Below are positions 33,127 to 40,019 of a DNA stretch of 40,019 bases, piece by piece (the stretch's first letter is position 1; every line of letters begins with the position of its first letter). Source of the stretch: Phycisphaerales bacterium (GTDB lineage Bacteria > Planctomycetota > Phycisphaerae > Phycisphaerales > SM1A02). Below the pieces are notes generated by a model. It was not told the origin of the DNA, did no database searches, and saw nothing but the letters and a program-made list of their open reading frames with translations. The DNA is taken from the NCBI GenBank assembly GCA_022447205.1, contig JAKVBQ010000029.1, positions 1-40,019 of the forward strand, given 5' to 3'. The position numbers and the translations under genes are program-made.

Positions 33127-35766
33127 ATGAAGAATCGAACCCCCCTTGCCTTCGGAGGAATCGTGTTCACCACGCTTCTTACCGTCGGCGGCACTGCCTT
33201 TGGCCAGTGCGACACGACGCCGCCCACCGGCGCGATCGAACAGAACGACCCATCACACTGCGGGTCTGACGGCACGACTGACGACCCCAACGGCGGCTGC
33301 AACTACGGTGGCCTCTGGCAGGATCTTGGCGATGCTGACGGCGATGTCGTCGTCTACGGCACCGTCGGTGCCTGGACCACGCCCGACGGCGCTGCAACGC
33401 GTGACCTTGACTGGTACCGCTTCAACGTCCCGAATGGCGGCACGGTGACCATCACCTACAACGCCTCCAACGACACCACGGGCGCGGACCCCGTCGACTT
33501 CGTCGGCTTCTTCGCCACTGGCGTCGATGATTGTGGCGGGCTCGCCGTCGAAGGCTACCTCTTCGAATGTGGCGGCACCTACGAAGCAGTCGTCGAACCC
33601 GGTAGCTACGGCATCATCACGACCGTCAACGGCTACGGTGACGGTGGCGCAAGCGACTGCACGACCAACTACGTCGCGACGATCAGCGTTGAAGGCTCCG
33701 ACTATGAGTGCGGCGACCCCTCCCAGGGCAACTGCGACGAGCCACATGGCGGATTTGGTTGCAACGATTTCGCTTGCTGCAACTCCGTCTGCGAATTTGA
33801 CGCAGCCTGCTGCGAATCCGGCTGGGACGAAGTCTGCGCCGAGACCGCAATCGATCTCTGCGGCTACTTCGTCTACGAGTGCAACTCGACTGGTGCATCT
33901 CCCGCGAACGACTGCGCGACTGATCCGCAGGTCCTCGCCACGAGCGGCATCTACGACTTCGACACCACCAACGCCGAAACCGACGGTCCTGCGCAGCCCC
34001 AGTGCGGTTCGCCCGCCGGCGCCGAGCAGCTCGACAAGGATGTGTGGTTCACCTACACCATGTCTGGTGACGGATTCCTTCAGGCCGTGACTTGCGGTTA
34101 TCTCACCTGGGATACCAAGGTCGCTGCCTACGGTCCGTACGACGACTTCGATGCCGAGTTCGATCCCACGCTTCTCGAGTCCGATTTCGTCGCCTGCAAC
34201 GAAGATGGTTGCGCTGACGGAACCTACTCCTCGACGCTTTCCTTCGCCGCTGTCGGTGGCAAGACCTACCTCATCCGTGTTGGTGGCTACCTGGGCGAAA
34301 ACGGCCCCGGTCAGATCAACGTCGAAGAAGTTGGCGGCTGCGAACCGGGTACTGCCGTTGTTGGCGACAACGACGTCGACACCACCGGCGCCATCGGCAT
34401 CAACATCGATGTCGCTCCCTGCGACCCCGGCCCCTACGGCGACGATGTCCTCTACAACTGCCAGTTCTGGACCTTCACCCCGGACAACACCGACGACTTC
34501 ACGATCTCGACCTGCAACCAGGCCGACTTCGACACTCGTCTTGCAGTGCTGACCAGTGGCTGTGATCCCTCGACGGTCATCGCGTGTCTTGACGACACCG
34601 ACGGCTGCGCAGGATTCACCACGACCATCGAGATCAACCTCGAGGGTGGCACTGAGTACACCATCGTCTGTGGTGGCTACTCCGCTGGTGATGCAGGTAC
34701 CGGTATCCTCACGATCGGCGCTGGTCCTCCCCCGGACCCCTGCGAAGATTACGAGAACAGCTGTGACAACCCGCAGGTCGTCACCCTTGGTGACTATGAC
34801 ATCGTGACCGCTCCCTGTGGTGACGTTGACTACACCGGTTTCTGTGATCCGGGTGACTTCGGTGACGACACCCTCAAGAATGTCTACTTCATGGAGTTCA
34901 CTCCGGAAGATGACGACGATTACACGATCTCGACCTGCAACCAGGCCGCCTTCGACACCCGAATCGGTGTCCAGACGACCTGCGACGATTCCAGCGTTAT
35001 TGCCTGCCTTGACGATACCGATGGTTGCGAAGGGTTCACCACGACCCTGACCACCGCCCTCACCGGCGGCCAGACCTACCTCATCGTCATCGGCGGTTAC
35101 GGAATCGGCGATGCCGGCGATGCCACCGTCTCGATCACCGGCGGAACCCCGCCCGATCCCTGCGAAGGCTATGACAACAACTGCGACAACCCGCAGGTCC
35201 TGGCTGGCGATGGTGACTACGAGTTCGATACCACCTGCGCTTTCCTTGCAGGCGATCGCAACTGGGACATGACCGGTACCTGCGATCCCGGCACTTTCGG
35301 TGACGACGTCAACTACAACACGTACTACTTCGAGTACAACGCTGCAGCTGACGGCGACTACACCATCAGCACCTGCAACCAGGCCGCTTACGACACGCGT
35401 GTCTTCGTGGCATCCGCTTGTGATCCCACGTCGACCATCGCCTGTAATGACGATGGCACGGACGATGCAGGCGCTGATTGTGGTGGTTACACCTCGAACC
35501 TGCAGACGACCCTGTCCGCAGGCACGTACATCATCGGTGTCGGTGGCTACGGTGCCACCAGCTACGGTACGGGTCTCCTGACCGTCCTCGGCCCCGAGGT
35601 CGAGGAATGCCCGGGCGACTACAACGGTGATGGCACCGTTGACGGTGCTGACCTCACCATCCTCCTGGGTGACTGGGGCGGCAGCGCTGCCGACCTGAAC
35701 GGCGACGGCAACGTCGACGGTGCTGACCTCACCATCCTCCTGGGTGGCTGGGGCGACTGCGCCTGA
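33127..35766 (+). CDS. large secreted Cys-rich multi-module protein with GC-type dockerin-like C-terminus
   Basis: An 879-residue exported protein, paralogue of the gene at 18512. Signal peptide about 1-27 (…GGTAFGQ). An N-terminal beta domain (about 28-195) is absent from the paralogue. A Cys-rich domain (about 203-246) repeats the CCNSVCEFDAACC…WDEVC pattern. Four PPC-like modules follow with the same DCDNPQV, CDPG.FGDD, STCNQA..DTR and VGGY landmarks but linked by Pro/Asp rather than poly-Gly. The last ~50 residues are the paired EF-hand-like repeats (NGDGTVDGADL; NGDGNVDGADL) ending WGDC. GGAGG sits six bases before the start. Codons ending in T (GGT, GCT, CTT) are commoner than in neighbouring genes, possibly reflecting high expression. 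An abundant surface or matrix protein is likely (inference). Confidence 0.9.
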   Translation: MKNRTPLAFGGIVFTTLLTVGGTAFGQCDTTPPTGAIEQNDPSHCGSDGTTDDPNGGCNYGGLWQDLGDADGDVVVYGTVGAWTTPDGAATRDLDWYRFNVPNGGTVTITYNASNDTTGADPVDFVGFFATGVDDCGGLAVEGYLFECGGTYEAVVEPGSYGIITTVNGYGDGGASDCTTNYVATISVEGSDYECGDPSQGNCDEPHGGFGCNDFACCNSVCEFDAACCESGWDEVCAETAIDLCGYFVYECNSTGASPANDCATDPQVLATSGIYDFDTTNAETDGPAQPQCGSPAGAEQLDKDVWFTYTMSGDGFLQAVTCGYLTWDTKVAAYGPYDDFDAEFDPTLLESDFVACNEDGCADGTYSSTLSFAAVGGKTYLIRVGGYLGENGPGQINVEEVGGCEPGTAVVGDNDVDTTGAIGINIDVAPCDPGPYGDDVLYNCQFWTFTPDNTDDFTISTCNQADFDTRLAVLTSGCDPSTVIACLDDTDGCAGFTTTIEINLEGGTEYTIVCGGYSAGDAGTGILTIGAGPPPDPCEDYENSCDNPQVVTLGDYDIVTAPCGDVDYTGFCDPGDFGDDTLKNVYFMEFTPEDDDDYTISTCNQAAFDTRIGVQTTCDDSSVIACLDDTDGCEGFTTTLTTALTGGQTYLIVIGGYGIGDAGDATVSITGGTPPDPCEGYDNNCDNPQVLAGDGDYEFDTTCAFLAGDRNWDMTGTCDPGTFGDDVNYNTYYFEYNAAADGDYTISTCNQAAYDTRVFVASACDPTSTIACNDDGTDDAGADCGGYTSNLQTTLSAGTYIIGVGGYGATSYGTGLLTVLGPEVEECPGDYNGDGTVDGADLTILLGDWGGSAADLNGDGNVDGADLTILLGGWGDCA

Positions 35767-35814
35767 TTCGACATGACCGCCTCCCCTTGCGGGAGACGTT
35801 CTCCAGATTCTTCC

Positions 35815-35850
35815 GCCCCCCGGCCTCATGGCCGGGGGGCTTTCATTTCT
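35815..35850 (+). terminator. intrinsic terminator of the 33127-35766 gene
   Basis: Perfect 11-bp stem GCCCCCCGGCC / GGCCGGGGGGC with loop TCAT, followed by TTTCATTTCT, about 50 bases after the stop codon. Confidence 0.9.
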
Positions 35851-35878
35851 GCCGGTACGGCAAGACGGAATGAAAGAG

Positions 35879-35909
35879 ATGCGGGCCGGAACTGAGGTCC
35901 GGCCCGCAT
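35879..35909 (-). terminator. hairpin with minus-strand U-rich tail, downstream of a possible small gene
   Basis: Perfect 12-bp stem ATGCGGGCCGGA / TCCGGCCCGCAT with a 7-base loop. On the minus strand it is followed by CTCTTTCATT, so it is oriented to terminate leftward transcription, although no large minus-strand gene lies upstream. This orientation is the main hint for the small transcript at 35914-36027. Confidence 0.65.
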
Positions 35910-35913
35910 CTGG

Positions 35914-36027
35914 TCACGACTCCCGCTGATCGTCGCGACGGATTCGATTCGATGTCATTCGTGCATCAGCAAGGGGATGCAACATCAACTGCAAACACCT
36001 TAGCCGGCAGGGGAGGGAAACGACCAT
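35914..36027 (-). CDS. possible 37-residue small protein or small RNA gene
   Basis: In the 395-base gap 35767-36161 a minus-strand ATG at 36027 is preceded by GGAG with a six-base spacer. It opens a 37-codon frame ending with TGA at 35914, five bases before a strong terminator-like hairpin. The predicted peptide starts MVVSLPCRLRC and is Arg-rich at its end. Third-position GC is only about 60%, so coding support is weak; a regulatory small RNA antisense to the leader of the M28 peptidase gene is equally possible. No clear promoter is visible. Confidence 0.35.
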   Translation of the reverse strand: MVVSLPCRLRCLQLMLHPLADARMTSNRIRRDDQRES

Positions 36028-36161
36028 TTTGATCTCCGGGTCGATGCCCTTTTCACCTGATGGCAGGAACATCACCTTGTTTCAGGACGTTCGCCCCGAC
36101 AGCAAACGCATGCATGGGTATGCTTTCACGGACTTCGAACGAGTCGCAAGGAGTTCGACAC

Positions 36162-37505
36162 ATGACCAACCGCGTGCTTGTCCCACTCATCCTGACGGCC
36201 TCCCTTGGCGTACTGGCACAGGCTCAGGATGTCGAACAGCCGGATCCGATCGCATCGGCACTTCATGAATCAAGCCCCGAGGAACGTCGGTTCCACGAAC
36301 ACGTGACGTTCCTGGCACATCCGGCACTTGAGGGCAGGCTGCCAGGCAGCACGGGAAGCACCCTCGCGGAATCCATGATCATCAGCACCTTCGAACAGCT
36401 CGGCCTCCAGCCCGGTTTCCGTACGGAAGACGGTTCGGCCACGCACCGCCAACCGTTCACGTTCCAGCAAGGGGGTCGCTTCTCCGATCGCTCGGAGACC
36501 CGGATCGTGGAAGGCAACAACATCGGAGCAGTGCTCCCGGGAACCGGCTCGCTCTCCGATCGATGGATCATCATCGGTGCCCATCACGACCACATCGGAC
36601 GAGGCGACTTCGGATCACGACGTGGGCGCGGCGAGATCCACGAAGGGGCCGATGACAACGCCTCGGGAACCGCGAGCCTGCTCCTTGCCGCCGAGCTCCT
36701 CGCTCGATCACTCCCGGACAGGGAAGACGGCCAGGCCGACCGTCGCTCACTCCTCTTCGTCACGTTCAGCGGGGAGGAGAGCGGCCTCAACGGATCCGCC
36801 CATTGTGCGGAGAACCTGCCCATGCCCTTCGAGTCCGTCGACCTCATGATCAACATCGACATGATCGGCCGAATCAGCGAGGAAGCGGTGTCGATCAGCG
36901 GCGTCGACAGCGGAGAAGGCCTCGCCACACTGCTCGACGGGCTGGTGACGACGCAGGGCCTCGACATCCGACGCCCGCGCGGACTGTCCTCTCGCAGCGA
37001 CCATGCGGAGTTCTACAGACGGGGCATGCCGGTCCTCTTCATGACCGAATCGATCTTCCCCGACGAATACCACACACCAGACGATGAATCCTGGCTGATC
37101 AACAACCGAGACGGTGCGAAGGCCTCCAGACTGCTGGCATCGATCATCGACGCCGCATCAACACACCCCGACTCGTTCCCGCATCGGGAGATCGAGGGGT
37201 TCGAGAGCGGCGACGACGGACCATCCCTCTCGGACATCAAGATCAGGTTCGGCATCAAGCCCGGCAACTACGGCGACATCGAACCGGGCATCGCCGTCGC
37301 CGGTGTCTCGCCAGACACCAGTGCCGAGGATGCGGGGCTCATGGCGGGAGACATGCTCGTCTTCTGGAACAGGAAACCGATCGAGGGTGTTCGTGAGTGG
37401 ATGTTGATGATGGCCGAGCATGAACCCGGGGACATCGTGACCGTCGGGATCATTCGGGACGGCGAGGCCCTGGACCTGCCGGTCATGCTGAAACCTCGAA
37501 ACTGA
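36162..37505 (+). CDS. M28-family zinc aminopeptidase with C-terminal PDZ domain
   Basis: A 447-residue exported peptidase. Signal peptide about 1-22 (…LGVLAQAQD). The M28 catalytic domain shows the expected di-zinc ligands: H141 and D143 in GAHHDHIG, D164 in GADDNASG, catalytic E205 with E206 in SGEESG, D233 in NIDMIGR, and H304 in EYHTPDD. A PDZ domain spans about 357-445 (IEPGIAVAGVSPDTSAEDAG; GDMLVFWNRKPI). This M28-PDZ layout is common in Planctomycetes and Bacteroidetes for extracytoplasmic degradation of peptides. The start at 36162 has AAGGAG eight bases upstream. It converges on the metalloprotease gene, with a shared terminator between them. Confidence 0.93.
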   Translation: MTNRVLVPLILTASLGVLAQAQDVEQPDPIASALHESSPEERRFHEHVTFLAHPALEGRLPGSTGSTLAESMIISTFEQLGLQPGFRTEDGSATHRQPFTFQQGGRFSDRSETRIVEGNNIGAVLPGTGSLSDRWIIIGAHHDHIGRGDFGSRRGRGEIHEGADDNASGTASLLLAAELLARSLPDREDGQADRRSLLFVTFSGEESGLNGSAHCAENLPMPFESVDLMINIDMIGRISEEAVSISGVDSGEGLATLLDGLVTTQGLDIRRPRGLSSRSDHAEFYRRGMPVLFMTESIFPDEYHTPDDESWLINNRDGAKASRLLASIIDAASTHPDSFPHREIEGFESGDDGPSLSDIKIRFGIKPGNYGDIEPGIAVAGVSPDTSAEDAGLMAGDMLVFWNRKPIEGVREWMLMMAEHEPGDIVTVGIIRDGEALDLPVMLKPRN

Positions 37506-37573
37506 GGGACAACCATGACATGCGGGCGACCGACTCCCGAACAGGCCGCGCCAGGGGCGGACGTCGAATGAAA

Positions 37574-37601
37574 GACGGCCTCGCCATGAAGCGAGGCCGT
37601 C
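37574..37601 (-). terminator. bidirectional intrinsic terminator between convergent protease genes
   Basis: Perfect 11-bp stem GACGGCCTCGC / GCGAGGCCGTC with a 6-base loop. The minus-strand tail is TTTCATT; the plus-strand tail GGTTTCAGT is weaker. It should end the metalloprotease transcript and probably the M28 transcript too. Confidence 0.85.
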
Positions 37602-37631
37602 GGTTTCAGTCATGTGCTGTCGTGACTCGAG

Positions 37632-40019
37632 TCACTCGGTGTCGCCGAATCTCCCACCAAAGGTGACCTCGGGAACCTCGCCACCAAGCTCATGGGTGTT
37701 GTAGATGTGCTGGGGATCGAGTGCCCTCTTGATGACGTCATGCGCGTCCATGAGATGCGCGACGGTGTAGTCATCGAGACGGGAATCGCGCTCGAGAAGG
37801 GCTGCGATCTCGTCCCTGAGCTCTCCGAGCTGCTTGCGACTGAGGGTGGCGACCGGCATGGAGACGGCACCAAATTCGTTCTCGGGTCCCGCCATCTCAA
37901 GCAGTCGCTCGAGGTGGGCACGCTGCAGGTTCCGTCGAAGGCTCGAGATGTACGGTCGAGCAGCGTCGTAGTCGCCGTCGATCTCATCGCCGAGCTCCGT
38001 CCAGACATGGGCACGAACCACGTTCATGACCTCCGGCACGGTGAGGAGATCGGCGTCTCCGGAACCACGGAACTCGTTGTCATAGACTCGATTCATGACA
38101 CCGGGATTGAGGAGCATGGTCAGGACCGATCCCTGGACACCGGAGATCGTGTCGTGCACCGGCAGGGGCTGGTCGAGGAGCAGGCTGTTCATGCCGGCCT
38201 CGTCGAACCACTTGTCGACGGTCATCAGGTGGAGCAGCTCCGGAGTGAGTCCGAAACAGTCATCCTGCATGGTGTTCTCAAGGACGAAAAGAAGAGCATC
38301 CCTCTGCTGCTGTGCTGGGATCGACTCGATCGGCCGACGATCACCAGGGTCGCCGCGTCGATCACGGTTCAGGGTCGAACCACCGATCCAGTTCGCCGCG
38401 ATCGAGACCGCGCCGACATGGCGACCGAGGAGCATGGAATACCCGCTCCTGGCCTTGGACCATCCCTCACCTTCCTCGACCATCCGGTCGACGAGCTCGG
38501 CGCGCAGCGCCTTGACCAGCCGCATCTGACTGGCCGAATAGTCGAGTGAATTCTTGCCGTTGTCGAAACGACGCGCCATCGGATCCGGGCCGAAGGTGTC
38601 CTCATCGGTCGCAAAGGCGAGCATTGGATCCGCACACCTGCGTGCCACCTGCTCGGGATCACCGAATCCATAGCCGAATTCGATCGCCCAGTAGTCGTAC
38701 GGGCCGAGGGTCTCCATGCCGAACGGACCCTGCGCTTCGCCATCACCCATGTTGATGTTGACGGGGAGGTAGTCCATGACGCTGCCGGCGATCGGCAGAC
38801 CACCCATGTTCTCGGAATGCATGTCGGCAAGATCGTGGATGCCCGACGCCTTGAAGTTGTGCCGAAGGCCGAGCGTGTGGCCCACCTCGTGCATGATGAC
38901 GTCCTTGAGCATCGGACCGATGTACCACTCGGGAACCCCGTCCAGCTGCTGTCCCTCGCCGGGATCACGCCCGACAAGCTCGGCGACCAGGGTCGGATCG
39001 AGACGCATCAGGGCGATATCCATCGCCTTCATCGCACGATTCATGCAGAGCGGGGAGGCATCCGTGACCTCGTGGGTGACCTGGCCCTCGCCCGCCACCA
39101 GCCGCTGCCCCATGTCCAGGCTCGACGGCATTGGCACCCGACCTTCCGAGCGCCTGATCGCGGCCTCGCGCATCAGTCCACGAGCGGTGCCTTCACGAGT
39201 GCCGGGACTCGCCAGCAGGACTCGGGGATCGTTCTGCGGATTCCTCTCGAGCCAGGCCAGGGTGGATGGCTCGAAACCGTCCATCGCCTGTTCAGCGATG
39301 AGGTTCTCCCAGGACTTGACCCATGAGTTCACGAAGCCCTCGTCCATGACGACGTCGGCATCAAGGATCTGACCGGTGACCGGGTGCGTCCGGCTCGGGC
39401 CGATCGCATAGCCCATGCCACCGTTGGTCCAGAGGATGAAGTTGTACCGAGCATCCTCGGGGTCCTTCTTCATGTGTGCGCCGGTGACGGCGTCCTGCTG
39501 ATAGACCTCGATGGCGTTGACGATCCCGATCTTCTCGAACGCCTTGTTCCATTCAAGGACGCCCTCGCGAACCCACCTGCGGTAGCGGACCGGGGTGGTC
39601 GACTCGAGGTAGAAGACGATCGGCTCCTTGGGAGGGCTCATTTCAAGCGAGGAATCCGCCTTTTCGACGTGCCACCGGTTGATGACGCGATTCCATGGGG
39701 TGTCTTCCGAGGGGTCACCGATGTCCTGGTAACTGGTGGTGAAGTAGCCGACACGCTGGTCCGCCTTGCGCGGCTTGTAGCTGCTCGACTTGGGGATGTC
39801 CCGGAGCGAATAGGCGAGGGTCATGAAGCGGCCCGAGGAGTCGGGAACCTCGAATTCCAGCTCGGTGTTCGAGGGGAAGGCCTTGGCCTTCTTCACGACC
39901 GCGAGCTTGGTCCGGGCACCTGCCGTGATCCTGCCGAAGAAGTTCGAGGACCCCCTGAGGAAGAGGCTCGATGCGTCAATGACGGGACCGCCGTTCGGAC
40001 CCATGCACATGATCGGCAC
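37632..40019 (-). CDS. large zinc-dependent metalloprotease (DUF5117/DUF4953 type), N-terminus cut by window edge
   Basis: At least 795 residues are visible; the frame is open to the right edge, so the start, signal peptide and most of the N-terminal domain lie outside. The gluzincin/metzincin-like motif HEVGHTLGLRHN supplies two histidine ligands, the catalytic glutamate and a third histidine, followed by VMDY, which fits a Met-turn. The upstream block IGDPSEDTPWNRVINRWHVE and the motif PIVFYLESTTPVRYR are typical of a family of large secreted metalloproteases found in Bacteroidetes and Planctomycetes, with DUF5117 and DUF4953 domains around the catalytic centre. Substrate unknown. It is convergent with the M28 peptidase gene, so two extracytoplasmic proteases sit together. 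Confidence 0.9.
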   Translation of the reverse strand: MPIMCMGPNGGPVIDASSLFLRGSSNFFGRITAGARTKLAVVKKAKAFPSNTELEFEVPDSSGRFMTLAYSLRDIPKSSSYKPRKADQRVGYFTTSYQDIGDPSEDTPWNRVINRWHVEKADSSLEMSPPKEPIVFYLESTTPVRYRRWVREGVLEWNKAFEKIGIVNAIEVYQQDAVTGAHMKKDPEDARYNFILWTNGGMGYAIGPSRTHPVTGQILDADVVMDEGFVNSWVKSWENLIAEQAMDGFEPSTLAWLERNPQNDPRVLLASPGTREGTARGLMREAAIRRSEGRVPMPSSLDMGQRLVAGEGQVTHEVTDASPLCMNRAMKAMDIALMRLDPTLVAELVGRDPGEGQQLDGVPEWYIGPMLKDVIMHEVGHTLGLRHNFKASGIHDLADMHSENMGGLPIAGSVMDYLPVNINMGDGEAQGPFGMETLGPYDYWAIEFGYGFGDPEQVARRCADPMLAFATDEDTFGPDPMARRFDNGKNSLDYSASQMRLVKALRAELVDRMVEEGEGWSKARSGYSMLLGRHVGAVSIAANWIGGSTLNRDRRGDPGDRRPIESIPAQQQRDALLFVLENTMQDDCFGLTPELLHLMTVDKWFDEAGMNSLLLDQPLPVHDTISGVQGSVLTMLLNPGVMNRVYDNEFRGSGDADLLTVPEVMNVVRAHVWTELGDEIDGDYDAARPYISSLRRNLQRAHLERLLEMAGPENEFGAVSMPVATLSRKQLGELRDEIAALLERDSRLDDYTVAHLMDAHDVIKRALDPQHIYNTHELGGEVPEVTFGGRFGDTE

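Noticed and set aside
33253-35829. A long open frame on the minus strand opposite the large dockerin-type gene
   Set aside because: It mirrors the GC-rich, Gly/Asp-rich coding strand, has no signal peptide or domains, and the plus-strand protein is clearly real by its paralogue.

Overview
The window is GC-rich (above 60% by eye) and looks like chromosomal DNA of a planctomycete, probably of the Phycisphaerales type. Three secreted proteins end in the paired EF-hand-like 'GDxNGDGxVDGADLxxLLGxWG(D)C' tail that is typical of Phycisphaerae surface proteins. A giant mosaic quinoprotein-like beta-propeller protein and Cys-rich secreted modules point the same way. I see no insertion sequence, prophage, CRISPR array or origin. 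The species assignment is an inference from protein style, not from a marker gene.

Region 1 (1-11122, minus strand) is one tightly packed nine-gene operon in which almost every stop overlaps the next start. In transcription order it encodes: a ~1,378-aa secreted beta-propeller mosaic; an anchored unknown protein; an FtsX-type permease and its LolD-type ATPase; a membrane-anchored protein with two ModA-like oxyanion-binding domains; a ModB-like permease; a short ModC/TupC-like ATPase; a MoaD-like ubiquitin-fold protein ending in Gly-Gly; and an E1-like (MoeB/ThiF) protein that runs off the left edge. The logic suggests molybdate or tungstate uptake tied to cofactor sulfuration and to an extracytoplasmic redox or envelope module. 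This is the best candidate for an undescribed system here.

Region 2 (11291-18420) is mostly housekeeping: trpA, lexA (GTG start), a doubtful ORF, a PLP-dependent class V aminotransferase, a secreted HEAT-like gene split by a -1 frameshift, a SPOR/TPR lipoprotein, and an acyl-CoA synthetase-like enzyme.

Region 3 (18452-25024, minus apart from a plus-strand tRNA) holds a modular dockerin-type secreted protein with poly-Gly linkers, tRNA-Gly(TCC) with its own promoter and terminator, a Cache-HAMP-PP2C (SpoIIE) phosphatase, a small Lys/Gln-rich protein and a MATE/ANKH-like membrane protein.

Region 4 (25077-32642) has the ABC-F protein Uup, a DUF6370-type lipoprotein, a second dockerin-type protein, a DUF3817 membrane protein, a VKOR-DsbA-pseudoDsbA fusion, a family 2 glycosyltransferase and an exported unknown.

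Region 5 (32643-40019) has an AT-rich 484-bp leader with a convincing three-way-junction RNA fold before a large dockerin-type protein, a cluster of intrinsic terminators, a possible 37-aa gene or small RNA, an M28 aminopeptidase with a PDZ domain, and a large zinc metalloprotease cut by the right edge. Several terminators share a 'CTTTCATT' tail directly after the stem.
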